Counted from the first letter of the stretch, positions 15,285 through 24,727 are shown. The stretch is DNA of 64,000 nt from an uncultured Hyphomonas sp. (GCF_963675305.1 NZ_OY776147.1:3405819-3469818); one strand, 5' to 3'. Notes: generated from the sequence alone by a model not told the origin. Numbers and translations are program-made.

Positions 15285-16727
15285 ATGCCAGAGAAAATGC
15301 TGCAGTTCACTCATGTGCCGCGCACCATGCCGGACAAGCGGGATGCGGATAAGCGCGCGGTGGATTTCGATGAAATTTATGATGCCTTCAGCGCGGATGC
15401 GGCAGCGGCGCAGGCTTCGCGCTGTTCGCAATGCGGCGTACCTTTCTGCCAGCAGGGCTGCCCGTTGCAGAACAATATCCCGGACTGGCTGCGCCTTGCC
15501 GCCGAGGGCCGGCTGGAAGAAGCCTGGCGCGTCTCTTCGGCAACCAACAACATGCCGGAGATCTGCGGACGCATCTGCCCGCAGGACCGGCTGTGCGAAG
15601 GCATCTGCACGATCGAACAATCCGGCCATGGCACGGTCACCATCGGGTCGATCGAGAAATACATTACGGACAATGCCTGGACGGAAGGCTGGGTACAGCC
15701 GATCAAGCCAGTGCGTGAGCGCAAGCAATCGGCCGGGATCATCGGGGCAGGGCCGGCAGGCCTCGCCGCAGCCGAGCAGCTTCGCCGCAAAGGCTATCAG
15801 GTCACGATCTATGATGCCTATGACCGGGGCGGCGGCCTGCTGACCTATGGCATTCCGGGATTCAAGCTGGAGAAGGATGTTGTCGAGCGCCGGATCAAGC
15901 GGCTGGAAGACTCAGGCATCAAGTTCAAGTTCAACACGCGGGTCGGCCAGAAAGTGACGCTGCAGAAACTGCGCGACACGCATGACACCGTGCTGATCGC
16001 GACCGGCGTCTACGCGGCGAAGGATCTGAAATGCCCGGGTTCCGGCGCAGACGGCGTGCATGCGGCGCTCGATTACCTCACGGCGTCGAACCGCAAGGGC
16101 TTCGGCGATGCTGTCGCGGAATTCGATGTCGGTACGCTGGACGCGAAGGACAAGCGCGTCGTTGTGATCGGCGGCGGCGATACGGCGATGGACTGTGTGC
16201 GCACGGCGATCCGCCAGGGCGCCAAGGAAGTCACCTGTCTTTATCGCCGCGACCGGGCCAACATGCCGGGCAGCCAGCGCGAAGTGCAGAATGCTGAGGA
16301 AGAGGGGGTCAAATTCGAGTGGCTCGCCAGCCCGGAGGCCATTCTCGATACCAAGGGCAAGGCGAAAGGCGTGCGCGCCGCGCGGATGAAGCTGGGCGAA
16401 CCGGATGCGTCCGGCCGTCAGAGCCCGGTGAAAACTGGCGAGACCTTCAATTTGAAGGCCGACATGGTGATCAAGGCGCTGGGTTTTGACCCGGAAGACC
16501 TGCCGGCCCTGTTCGACGAACCGGCCCTTTCCGTAAATCGCTGGGGCGCGGTCAAGGTAGACTATTCCACGATGGAGACGAGCCTGCCGGGTGTGTACGC
16601 CGCCGGCGATATTGTGCGCGGGGCATCGCTGGTCGTCTGGGGCATCAAGGATGGCCGGGACGCCGCCGAGGCGATGCATCAGGCCATGAGACAGGACGCG
16701 CGCGCGTCAAAAGTGGCGGCGGAGTAG
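15285..16727 (+). CDS. gltD: Glutamate synthase (NADPH) small subunit
   Basis: The beta subunit of glutamate synthase. It takes electrons from NADPH through FAD and iron-sulfur clusters to the large subunit, which makes glutamate from glutamine and 2-oxoglutarate. The length (480 aa) is normal. Cluster-binding cysteines lie at 47, 50, 55, 59 and at 94, 98, 104, 108. GAGPAGLAA (about 154-162) binds FAD and VVIGGGDTAMDC (about 290-300) binds NADPH. GGGAGG precedes the ATG at 15285. It is followed closely by the GFA gene and gltB. Two palindromes upstream probably control the operon. Confidence 0.94.
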   Translation: MPEKMLQFTHVPRTMPDKRDADKRAVDFDEIYDAFSADAAAAQASRCSQCGVPFCQQGCPLQNNIPDWLRLAAEGRLEEAWRVSSATNNMPEICGRICPQDRLCEGICTIEQSGHGTVTIGSIEKYITDNAWTEGWVQPIKPVRERKQSAGIIGAGPAGLAAAEQLRRKGYQVTIYDAYDRGGGLLTYGIPGFKLEKDVVERRIKRLEDSGIKFKFNTRVGQKVTLQKLRDTHDTVLIATGVYAAKDLKCPGSGADGVHAALDYLTASNRKGFGDAVAEFDVGTLDAKDKRVVVIGGGDTAMDCVRTAIRQGAKEVTCLYRRDRANMPGSQREVQNAEEEGVKFEWLASPEAILDTKGKAKGVRAARMKLGEPDASGRQSPVKTGETFNLKADMVIKALGFDPEDLPALFDEPALSVNRWGAVKVDYSTMETSLPGVYAAGDIVRGASLVVWGIKDGRDAAEAMHQAMRQDARASKVAAE

Positions 16728-16730
16728 AGG

Positions 16731-17156
16731 ATGACAGATCTTATCAAAGGCCACTGCCTGTGCGGCGGCGTCTCTTACGAGCTTTCAGAAGCCGGTATCA
16801 TGGATGCCTGTCACTGCAAGATGTGTCAGCGCTGGACCGGCTCGCTTTTCATCGAAATGGATGCGGAAGATGCGCATATCCGTTTCACGTCGGATGAAAC
16901 GCTCGCCTGGTATGACAGTTCAGACTGGGCCCGGCGGGGCTTTTGCAGCCGCTGCGGGTCGAGCCTGTTTTACCGGATGAAGCAGGAAGGTGCGAAATGG
17001 GCCGTCCTTGCCGGGACGCTGGACCTGCCGCCCGGCCATGAGATCCGCATGGAGATCTTCGTCGATGAAAAGCCCGAATATTACGATCTGGCAGGCGACC
17101 GACCGCGCCTGACAGCTGAAGAGACGCTTGCCCGCTTCGGAGAGCCCCAGCAATGA
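16731..17156 (+). CDS. GFA (CENP-V/glutathione-dependent formaldehyde-activating-like) family protein
   Basis: A 141-residue zinc-binding protein of the GFA family. The original member joins formaldehyde to glutathione, but most members have no proven reaction. Zinc-ligand cysteines are visible at C9 and C11 (CLCGGV), C27, C29 and C32 (CHCKMCQRWTGS), and C72 and C75 (FCSRCGSSLFY). It sits between gltD and gltB, three bases after gltD and with an ATGA overlap into gltB, so the three are surely one transcript. No link of GFA to glutamate synthase is established. Its placement may be accidental, or may reflect a tie between glutamate and thiol chemistry. Confidence 0.88.
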   Translation: MTDLIKGHCLCGGVSYELSEAGIMDACHCKMCQRWTGSLFIEMDAEDAHIRFTSDETLAWYDSSDWARRGFCSRCGSSLFYRMKQEGAKWAVLAGTLDLPPGHEIRMEIFVDEKPEYYDLAGDRPRLTAEETLARFGEPQQ

Positions 17157-20100
17157 CCGATACGATCCAGAAATACCTAGTTGAGCGCGAAAAGCTGATC
17201 GAGGCGCATGCCTACAATCCGCTGGACGAGCATGATGCCTGCGGCGTCGGCCTTGTGGCCTCGTTGGACGGCAAGCCGCGCCGCGAAATCGTCGAGATGG
17301 GCATCAAGGCCCTGAAGAATGTCTGGCACCGCGGGGCGGTCGATGCCGACGGGAAGACGGGCGATGGCGCAGGTATCCGTGTGGAAGTGCCGCAGGAATT
17401 CTTCCGCGAACACGTCACCCGGACCGGCCACAAGCCGACGGACGATCCGATTTGTGTTGGCCAGATCTTCCTGCCACGCACGGATTTTGCCGCGCAGGAA
17501 GCCGCCCGGACACTGGTGGAAACCGAAGTGCTGCACTTTGGCTTTTATATCTATGGCTGGCGCCAGCCACCGATCGACGTCTCGGTCATCGGCCAGAAGG
17601 CCAAGGACACACGCCCCGCGATCGAGCAGATCATGTTCCGCGACGCGATGGGCCGTTCCAGCGAAGAGCTGGAGCGTGCGCTTTACATCTGCCGCCGCCG
17701 GATCGAGCGCCGGGCCCGCGAAGCCGCGATCCCCAGCTTCTATATCTGCTCGCTGAGCAATGCCTCGCTGATCTACAAAGGCATGTTCCTCGCACAGGAT
17801 ATCGACAAGTTTTATCTCGACCTGCAGAGCGAGCAGTTCAGCTCCGCTTTCGCGATCTATCACCAGCGCTATTCGACCAACACATTCCCGCAATGGGCGC
17901 TCGCCCAGCCCTTCCGCATGATCGCGCATAATGGCGAGATCAACACGGTGCGCGGCAATAAGAACTGGATGAAGAGCCACGAGATCCGCATGGTGTCGGA
18001 GACTTATGGCGAACACGTCGAAGACGTGAAGCCGGTGATCCCGGATGGCACGTCGGATTCCGGCGCGCTGGATTCTGTCTGGGAGCTCCTTTGCAAGTCA
18101 GGCCGCTCGGCCCCGATGGCAAAGGCGATGCTCATTCCGGAAGCCTGGTCGAAGCGTGATTCTGTCATGCCGCTCGCCCATCGGGCGCTGTATGACTACT
18201 GCAACTCGGTCATGGAGCCGTGGGACGGCCCGGCCGGGATCGCCGCCTATGATGGCCGCTGGGCGATTGCCGGGCTTGACCGCAACGGCCTGCGCCCGCT
18301 GCGCTATGCGCTGACCACGGATGGAATTCTTGCTGTCGGTTCCGAAACCGGCATGTGCCCGCTGGGGGATCATGAAGTCGCCCGGCGCGGATCCATTCCG
18401 GCCGGCGGCATGATCGCGGCGGACCTGAAGACCGGCAAGTTCTACGACCACAAGGAAATCGTCGACTATCTGGCCGCTCAGGCGCCGTATGAGGAATGGC
18501 TGTCGGCCGTGACCGAGCTGGAACCGGAAATCGGCCCCGGCGATGAGCCGCCCATGTTCGCCAGGGAAGAGCTGCTGCGCCGCCAGACGGCCGCTGGCTA
18601 CACGCTGGAAACGCTGGAGCTTATCCTGTCGCCCATGGTGGAGTCCGGCAAGGAAGCCATCGGCTCGATGGGGGACGACACGGCACCGGCGGTGCTGTCG
18701 TTCAATTACCGCCCGATGAGCCATTTCTTCCGCCAGAATTTCAGCCAGGTGACGAACCCGCCAGTTGACCCGCTGCGCGAAGAACGCGTGATGAGCCTCA
18801 AGACGCGGTTCAAGAACCTCGGCAACGTGCTGGATACGGACAAGTCGCAACAGGAAGTCTTTGTGCTGGAAAGTCCGGTGCTGACCAATGGCATGTATGA
18901 GCGCCTGCTGACCAAACTCGGCGTGTCCTATACCGAGATTGACTGTACCTTCCCGGCAGAGGACGTAACCAATGACGGCAGCGCCCTGAAAGAGGCGCTC
19001 TCCCGCATCCGCCAGGAAGCTGAAGACGCTGTGCGCGAAGGCCGCGAACATATCGTGCTGACGGACCAGTACCAGTCTGCCAGCCGCACGGCCATTCCGA
19101 TGATCCTTGCGACGGGCGCGGTGCACTCGCACCTTGTGGCGCAAGGCCTGCGGACATTCTGCTCCATCACGGTGCGCTCGTCCGAATGTCTGGATACGCA
19201 TTATTTCGCGGTGCTCGTTGGCGTCGGCGCCACCTGTGTGAACGCCTATCTGGCCCAGGACGCCATTACGGACCGGCACGCCCGAGGTCTCTATGGTGAC
19301 ATGTCGCTCGGCGAATGCGTGCAGAACTACAAGGCCGCGGTTGAGGCGGGCCTGTTGAAGATCATGTCCAAGATGGGCATCTCGGTCATCTCCTCCTATC
19401 GCGGCGGGTACAATTTCGAGGCGCTCGGCCTTTCCCGCGCGCTTGTCGCCGACTATTTCCCGGGCATGAACAGCCGTATCTCGGGCCTCGGCCTGGCGGG
19501 CCTGGAAGAGAACGCGCTGGTGCGCCACGAAATGGCGTTCGATGAGGATGTGATCTCTCTGCCTGTCGGCGGGTTCTACCGCCTGCGCGCAAAGGACGAG
19601 CCGCATGCCCTGGACGGCACGCTGATCCACACGCTGCAGACAGCCTGCAACACGGGCGACTATTCTGTGTACCGCAAGTTCGCCGACGCGCTGGAAGACC
19701 GCGCGCCGATCCAGCTGCGTGACCTGCTGGACTTCAAACACAAGCTGCCGGCCGTGCCGCTGACGCAGGTTCAGTCCATCAACGAGATCCGCAAACGCTT
19801 CGTCACGCCCGGCATGTCGCTCGGCGCGCTGAGCCCCGAAGCGCACGGCACGCTGAACATCGCCATGAACCGGATCGGTGCGAAGTCGGTCTCGGGGGAG
19901 GGCGGCGAGGACCGCGCCCGTTACCGCCCGCTGCCGAATGGCGACAATATGAACTCGTCGGTCAAACAGATCGCGTCCGGCCGCTTCGGCGTGACGGCGG
20001 AATATCTGAACCAGTGCCGCGAGATCGAGATCAAGGTCGCCCAGGGCGCCAAGCCCGGCGAAGGCGGCCAGCTGCCCGGCTTCAAGGTGACCGAGTTCAT

Positions 20101-21694
20101 CGCCCGCCTGCGCCATGCAACGCCGGGTGTGACGCTGATCTCCCCGCCGCCGCACCATGACATCTATTCCATCGAAGACCTGGCCCAGCTGATCTACGAT
20201 CTGAAGCAGATCAACCCGGAGGCCAGGGTCTGCGTGAAGCTCGTGGCCCAGTCCGGCGTGGGCACGGTCGCGGCCGGTGTGGCGAAAGCCAAGGCGGACA
20301 TTATCCTCATCGCCGGCGGTGTCGGCGGAACGGGTGCCAGCCCGCAGACCAGCGTAAAGTTCGCCGGCCTGCCATGGGAAATGGGTCTTGCCGAAGCACA
20401 CCAGATCCTGTCGCTCAACAATCTGCGCGACAAGGTCACCCTGCGGACCGATGGCGGCCTGCGCACGGGCCGCGACATTGTCATCGCGGCCATGCTGGGC
20501 GCTGAGGAATACGGCATCGGCACGGCCTCGCTCGTCGCCATGGGCTGTATCATGGTGCGCCAGTGCCATTCCAACACCTGCCCGGTCGGCGTGTGCGTGC
20601 AGGACGAGGCGCTGCGCGCGCACTTCACCGGCACACCGGAGAAAGTCGTCAACCTGATGAGCTTCATTGCCGAGGATGTCCGCGAGATCCTCGCCTCGCT
20701 GGGCCTCAAGTCTCTCGACGAAGCCATCGGCCGCACGGACCTGCTGGCCCAGGTCAGCCGCGGCGCAACGCATCTGGACGACCTCGACCTCAACCCGCTC
20801 CTGGTCCAGGTCGATACCGACAAACCGATCGTCTACCAGCCGGCCCACCGGGAAGAAGTGCCGGACACGCTGGACGCCCAGATCCTGCGAGACGCCGAGC
20901 CCTTCTTCGAGCGTAGCGAAAAGATGCAGCTCGAATACGACGTGCAGAACACGATGCGCGCCATCGGCACGCGGTCGAGCTCTGCGATCACGCGCAAGTT
21001 CGGCATGCACGCACTGCCGGAAGGCCGGTTGCACATCCGGCTCGAAGGGTCGGCCGGCCAGTCGCTCGGTGCCTTCTCGGTGCAGGGCCTGCTGCTGGAA
21101 GTCATCGGCGATGCCAATGACTATGTCGGCAAGGGCCTGTCGGGGGCGACCATCGTCGTGGCGCCGCGTCCGAAGGACCGCCGCTCGGCCTCCGGCGATG
21201 CGATCATCGGCAATACCTGTCTCTACGGCGCGACCAGCGGCAAGCTGTTCGCCTCGGGCACGGCGGGTGTGCGCTTTGCCGTCCGCAACTCCGGCGCGAA
21301 GACGGTGGTCGAAGGCTGCGGCGCGAATGGCTGTGAGTACATGACCAATGGCCGCGCGGTCATCCTCGGTCCGGTCGGCGATAATTTCGGCGCCGGCATG
21401 ACGGGCGGCGCGGCCTTTATCTGGGATCCGACCAACCGGTTCGAACGGGTCGCGAACCCCGACTCGATCGACTGGCACCCGCTGCCGGAAATGCCGGCCG
21501 AGCATATCGGTGAGGCAAAAGCCCTGATCGAGGAACATGTCCGCCGCACGGGCTCTGTCCGCGGCAAGGAAATCCTCGATGACTGGGACCGGTCTGTCCA
21601 CGATATGCTGATGGTCGTACCGAAGGAAATCGCGCACCTTCTGCTCGGCCGTACCAAGCCGAAGGTGAAGAAGAAGGCCAAGGCGAAGGCCTGA
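17153..21694 (+). CDS. gltB: Glutamate synthase large subunit
   Basis: The alpha subunit of NADPH-glutamate synthase (1513 aa, normal length). It hydrolyses glutamine in its N-terminal class II amidotransferase domain and channels ammonia to 2-oxoglutarate on FMN. Cys30 (DEHDACGVGL) is the probable N-terminal nucleophile after propeptide removal. The central and FMN-binding domains follow, with GEGGEDRARY and KPGEGGQLPG around residues 915-970. The 3Fe-4S cysteines lie in GCIMVRQCHSNTCPVGVC near 1132-1150. The C-terminal beta-helix GXXGXXXG region includes GNTCLYGATSGKLFASG. The tail is Lys-rich (KPKVKKKAKAKA). It overlaps the GFA gene and ends at a GC-rich hairpin. Confidence 0.96.
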   Translation: MTDTIQKYLVEREKLIEAHAYNPLDEHDACGVGLVASLDGKPRREIVEMGIKALKNVWHRGAVDADGKTGDGAGIRVEVPQEFFREHVTRTGHKPTDDPICVGQIFLPRTDFAAQEAARTLVETEVLHFGFYIYGWRQPPIDVSVIGQKAKDTRPAIEQIMFRDAMGRSSEELERALYICRRRIERRAREAAIPSFYICSLSNASLIYKGMFLAQDIDKFYLDLQSEQFSSAFAIYHQRYSTNTFPQWALAQPFRMIAHNGEINTVRGNKNWMKSHEIRMVSETYGEHVEDVKPVIPDGTSDSGALDSVWELLCKSGRSAPMAKAMLIPEAWSKRDSVMPLAHRALYDYCNSVMEPWDGPAGIAAYDGRWAIAGLDRNGLRPLRYALTTDGILAVGSETGMCPLGDHEVARRGSIPAGGMIAADLKTGKFYDHKEIVDYLAAQAPYEEWLSAVTELEPEIGPGDEPPMFAREELLRRQTAAGYTLETLELILSPMVESGKEAIGSMGDDTAPAVLSFNYRPMSHFFRQNFSQVTNPPVDPLREERVMSLKTRFKNLGNVLDTDKSQQEVFVLESPVLTNGMYERLLTKLGVSYTEIDCTFPAEDVTNDGSALKEALSRIRQEAEDAVREGREHIVLTDQYQSASRTAIPMILATGAVHSHLVAQGLRTFCSITVRSSECLDTHYFAVLVGVGATCVNAYLAQDAITDRHARGLYGDMSLGECVQNYKAAVEAGLLKIMSKMGISVISSYRGGYNFEALGLSRALVADYFPGMNSRISGLGLAGLEENALVRHEMAFDEDVISLPVGGFYRLRAKDEPHALDGTLIHTLQTACNTGDYSVYRKFADALEDRAPIQLRDLLDFKHKLPAVPLTQVQSINEIRKRFVTPGMSLGALSPEAHGTLNIAMNRIGAKSVSGEGGEDRARYRPLPNGDNMNSSVKQIASGRFGVTAEYLNQCREIEIKVAQGAKPGEGGQLPGFKVTEFIARLRHATPGVTLISPPPHHDIYSIEDLAQLIYDLKQINPEARVCVKLVAQSGVGTVAAGVAKAKADIILIAGGVGGTGASPQTSVKFAGLPWEMGLAEAHQILSLNNLRDKVTLRTDGGLRTGRDIVIAAMLGAEEYGIGTASLVAMGCIMVRQCHSNTCPVGVCVQDEALRAHFTGTPEKVVNLMSFIAEDVREILASLGLKSLDEAIGRTDLLAQVSRGATHLDDLDLNPLLVQVDTDKPIVYQPAHREEVPDTLDAQILRDAEPFFERSEKMQLEYDVQNTMRAIGTRSSSAITRKFGMHALPEGRLHIRLEGSAGQSLGAFSVQGLLLEVIGDANDYVGKGLSGATIVVAPRPKDRRSASGDAIIGNTCLYGATSGKLFASGTAGVRFAVRNSGAKTVVEGCGANGCEYMTNGRAVILGPVGDNFGAGMTGGAAFIWDPTNRFERVANPDSIDWHPLPEMPAEHIGEAKALIEEHVRRTGSVRGKEILDDWDRSVHDMLMVVPKEIAHLLLGRTKPKVKKKAKAKA

Positions 21695-21715
21695 TCCTTC
21701 ATCCCATAAAGATAA

Positions 21716-21741
21716 AGCCCCGCGGATCGCTCCGCGGGGCT
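21716..21741 (+). terminator. Hairpin after gltB
   Basis: An 11-bp GC-rich stem (AGCCCCGCGGA/TCCGCGGGGCT) with a four-base loop lies 22 bases after the gltB stop and just before the end of a convergent gene. It lacks a T tract, so termination may be weak or Rho-assisted. Confidence 0.6.
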
Positions 21742-21748
21742 CTGAGTA

Positions 21749-22285
21749 TCAACTGCAGTCAACGCCTCTCAAACGAAGCTTGCGGGCGATCTTGTCGAGC
21801 GTAAGATCATTGTCCCCGTGCGTGACAAAATAACGGCCCCCTTCCAACGCCGCCAATCCGGAAGGAAAGCCATAGATTCTATCCGCCAAGCCTAGGATTT
21901 CGCCTTCGAACGGGTAGCTGTGGTCAGGTTCGCTAGCCCATTTTCGCTCCCAGGCGACGGGGTGCGTTTTCAGCCAGGACTGAAACCGGCGGCGGATATG
22001 CTCCAAGCCCGCAAAAGTCGTTGGCAGATTGCGTGTCAGGAAGTGGACTTCACCCACGGTCCAGAGAGCGCGCCGCCGAACTCCGGGAGGAAATAAAGAC
22101 ACGAGCGGCGAGCGAGTCGGATCGATATCTCCGTCAGGCCCGACCGCCAATCGCCCGAAATCTTTGAAGAAGAGAGTCAGTCCGTCTTGGTGCTGCATTT
22201 CCATCGGGCATGAATCGTGAGTACGAAACCAGTCCATCACACTGGTGTCACCTGGTTCTGCAATGAAGTAATACGTCGTCGCCAT
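21749..22285 (-). CDS. Hypothetical protein (178 aa), base composition unlike neighbours
   Basis: I do not recognise this protein. It is soluble, with no signal peptide or membrane helix, and begins MATTYYFIAEPGDTSVMDWF. It is rich in aromatic residues and has a polar C-terminus (LTLDKIARKLRLRGVDCS). Codon use is more relaxed and GC content is visibly lower than in gltB or the lipoprotein gene beside it, a possible sign of recent gain. It lies 15 bases after the DUF4349 gene on the same strand. No ribosome binding site is clear before the ATG at 22285. Confidence 0.55.
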   Translation of the reverse strand: MATTYYFIAEPGDTSVMDWFRTHDSCPMEMQHQDGLTLFFKDFGRLAVGPDGDIDPTRSPLVSLFPPGVRRRALWTVGEVHFLTRNLPTTFAGLEHIRRRFQSWLKTHPVAWERKWASEPDHSYPFEGEILGLADRIYGFPSGLAALEGGRYFVTHGDNDLTLDKIARKLRLRGVDCS

Positions 22286-22300
22286 GGATCAGCGCGCGCC

Positions 22301-23236
22301 TCAGTTTTTCTTGCGGCGGATGCGCGGCCAGATCAGTTTCAGCCAGATCCAGACGAACACGCCGATCAGGAGCAGCCAGGGCAGGCCGACGGCGAAGGCC
22401 GTGATCACGGCGGCAAGTGCGCTCGACAGATTATAGAAGAAATCCCCGAAGGCGCGGGCCAGCGGTTGCAGCGCGCCTTGCGAGACCGGATTGCGCTTCG
22501 TTTCGTAGCTGATCGACAGCTGGCTCATATTCACCCGCTGGCGGAGCGCCGCGAGGGAGGATTTCAGCGAATCGATTTCGCCGTTCACGCGGGCAAGCTC
22601 GCGCTCGGTCTCCAGCAATTCGCCCAGCTTGCCGGGCCGGTCGGCCAGCAGCTGTTCCAGCCGGGCCTGCAGGGTCTGCTGGGCCTTCAGGCGGGCGTCG
22701 GTGTCGATGATGGAGACGGTCAGGTCTTCGGCTGTGGTCTGGCGGTTGGTGATCTCGCCCTTTGCCGCTTTGGCTTCGGCTTCGACGCCGTTCAGGAACT
22801 GATCGATCCAGTCCGGCGTGGCGCGCAAGTTCAGCGAGGCGGAGGCTTCGTCTTCCGAATAGGAATTCATCCAGGAATTCGTCACCATGCAGACCGAAGG
22901 CCCGGCCTTGTTACAGGCATCGATATGGCCCTGCAGCGTCGGCTCGATGGCCGCGACCGGCAGGCGCATGCCGAGGGAGTGGGAATAGGCGATATATTGC
23001 TGGGCGATGGCTTCACCGCCCGCGCCGCCATCCGGGCCGCCGCCTGCGTCCATCTCCTCCATATACATGCCGTCATTGGCCATCTTGGCACTCATGGACA
23101 TTTCGACGGGCGGCGGGGCAGCCATCGGCCGGGCCGATTCGGCATAGTCCGACCGGCCGGGTCCGCCGCAGGCGGCCAGCCCGAGCGTAGAGATGGTCAG
23201 CGCCGACAAGGCGATACGCAGTGATTTGATGTTCAT
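22301..23236 (-). CDS. DUF4349 lipoprotein
   Basis: A 311-residue DUF4349 protein. It starts MNIKSLRIALSALTISTLGLAAC, a lipoprotein signal with lipobox Cys near residue 23. A Met/Ala/Pro-rich linker follows. Then comes the DUF4349 core, with two long coiled-coil helices (about 175-240, ARLKAQQTLQARLEQLLADR and ETERELARVNGEIDSL). A C-terminal membrane helix (about 275-302, VITAFAVGLPWLLLIGVFVW) precedes the basic end RIRRKKN. Family function is unknown, though an envelope role is likely. GGAGGG precedes the ATG at 23236. The frame stays open far upstream but only as antisense of the aminotransferase gene. Confidence 0.8.
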   Translation of the reverse strand: MNIKSLRIALSALTISTLGLAACGGPGRSDYAESARPMAAPPPVEMSMSAKMANDGMYMEEMDAGGGPDGGAGGEAIAQQYIAYSHSLGMRLPVAAIEPTLQGHIDACNKAGPSVCMVTNSWMNSYSEDEASASLNLRATPDWIDQFLNGVEAEAKAAKGEITNRQTTAEDLTVSIIDTDARLKAQQTLQARLEQLLADRPGKLGELLETERELARVNGEIDSLKSSLAALRQRVNMSQLSISYETKRNPVSQGALQPLARAFGDFFYNLSSALAAVITAFAVGLPWLLLIGVFVWIWLKLIWPRIRRKKN

Positions 23237-23563
23237 GATGGTCCCTCCAGTGGACACATCTCCCACATGAAACGCGGAAAAAGGCAATATTCCGCTCGGA
23301 AAGGGAAGAATTCTGGTGGAGCCGCCGGATTCTGCGCGGGCCGGACAAGAGAGGCAGGGGCCTAGGGACGGGGCAGCGCCTGCGACGCGGGCGATTCTGG
23401 TCAGCGAGAATGCAATCGCGAATCGATTCCCCGGCCGGGCGACCTTTGTGTTGCCGGGGCTGCAGGCTGGGCGGAACGTGCCCGCATATCCGGCGCGACG
23501 GAGGGTGCGCCGGTCCTCCAGCCTCGGTGAGAGACCCTCCGGACCATTCAAGGACCCAAGGTC
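23237..23563. other. Divergent intergenic region, no gene seen
   Basis: This 327-base gap separates the DUF4349 lipoprotein gene (leftward) from the aminotransferase gene (rightward). Open frames here lack ribosome sites and recognisable products. I see no clear sigma-70-type promoter pair, tRNA, repeat or strong terminator. It probably holds the promoters of both genes. Confidence 0.4.
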
Positions 23564-24727
23564 ATGATCACAAACACTCGCGCTCCGCTCTTTTCGCCTT
23601 CCCGCCGTAGCCTGATGAAACTGGCGGGCGCCGGCGCGGTTGGCGCCGCAACGGCCCTGTCGGCCTGTTCGGAAACCGCCACTGCAGCTACGCCGGCCAA
23701 TGACGCCATCGACCCGAATGCTATGGCGATCCTGTCTGCGAACGAAAACCCCTACGGCCCGTCGCCGATGGCCGTCGAGGCGATCAAGGCGGAAGCCGGC
23801 AACCTTTATCGCTACACCTATCCGACGGTGATGAAGTTCGCCGAGATGGTTGCCGAGCGCGAAGGCGTTGCGCCGGAGCAGGTTCTGGTGACCAACGGCT
23901 CGACGCCGATCCTCGCGGCCTTTTCCGACTGGGTGAATGTGAAGGGCGGCAAGATCGTCACCTCCGCCATCACCTATGAAGGCGTGCCGCGTGTGGCCGA
24001 ACAGGCCGGCACCGAAGTCGTCTACATGCCGCTGACCCAGGACATGGGTTACGACATGGAAGCCATCGCCGCCCGCGTCGGCCCGGACACTGGCGCCGTC
24101 TATCTCTGCAACCCGAACAACCCGACCGGCAAGACGATCCCGACGGCACAGCTGAAAGCCTTCGTCGAAGACGTCAGCAACAAGGTGCCTGTCTTCGTCG
24201 ACGAAGCCTATCTCGATATGTCGGACGACTATCCGGGCAATGTGATGTCCGAATTCGTGGCGGCTGGTAAGCCGGTCATCGTCGCGCGGACCTTCTCGAA
24301 AATCTACGGCATGGCAGGCCAGCGTCTCGGCTATGGCCTGATGCCTGCCGACATGGCGATGGATATGCGCAAGACGGGCCGCCTGTCGAACGTCAACTAT
24401 CTGGGCCTTGTCGGCGGCATGGCCAGCCTTGAGGACACCGCCCATTTCGAAAAGATGCGCGCCACGATGATCCGTGGACGCCAGAAGCTGATTGCCATGG
24501 CCGCAGACCTCGGCCGCCCGATCGCGCCGGATCCGCAGGGCAGCTTCATCTATATGGATGTCGGCATGCCCGCGAAGGATTTCGCCGCCAAGATGCTGGA
24601 CCGCAATGTCCGCGTTGTGGGCGAGCGCTGGAGCGACCTGCCGAACTGGACACGCATCTGCGTTGGCCTCGATCACGAGATCGACAAGTGCCACGCCGCC
24701 GCAAAAGAAATCCTGACCTCAATCTAA
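23564..24727 (+). CDS. PLP-dependent aminotransferase (HisC-like) with Tat/lipobox signal
   Basis: A 387-residue fold-type I aminotransferase like histidinol-phosphate aminotransferase. The core shows SANENPYGPSP (about 64-74), NPNNPTGK near residue 186, VDEAYLDM and the PLP lysine K246 in RTFSKIYGMAGQRLGYG. Unusually, it begins with a twin-arginine signal (SRRSLMKLAGAGAVG, Arg14-Arg15) ending in ALSAC with a lipobox-like Cys35. This predicts a folded, PLP-loaded enzyme exported by Tat and perhaps lipid-anchored. It is alone in its transcript, so the substrate is unknown, and a true HisC role in histidine synthesis is unlikely outside the cytoplasm. AAGG precedes the ATG. Confidence 0.85.
   Translation: MITNTRAPLFSPSRRSLMKLAGAGAVGAATALSACSETATAATPANDAIDPNAMAILSANENPYGPSPMAVEAIKAEAGNLYRYTYPTVMKFAEMVAEREGVAPEQVLVTNGSTPILAAFSDWVNVKGGKIVTSAITYEGVPRVAEQAGTEVVYMPLTQDMGYDMEAIAARVGPDTGAVYLCNPNNPTGKTIPTAQLKAFVEDVSNKVPVFVDEAYLDMSDDYPGNVMSEFVAAGKPVIVARTFSKIYGMAGQRLGYGLMPADMAMDMRKTGRLSNVNYLGLVGGMASLEDTAHFEKMRATMIRGRQKLIAMAADLGRPIAPDPQGSFIYMDVGMPAKDFAAKMLDRNVRVVGERWSDLPNWTRICVGLDHEIDKCHAAAKEILTSI

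Noticed and set aside
18098..21637. A 1179-codon open frame on the minus strand across gltB
   Set aside because: It is antisense of a certain gene in the frame where GC-rich third positions avoid stops. Its product is His/Arg-rich with no recognisable domain, and no start site stands out.
23237..24694. Extension of the DUF4349 frame far upstream on the minus strand
   Set aside because: It runs antisense through the aminotransferase gene. The lipoprotein signal and GGAGGG at 23236 mark the real start.
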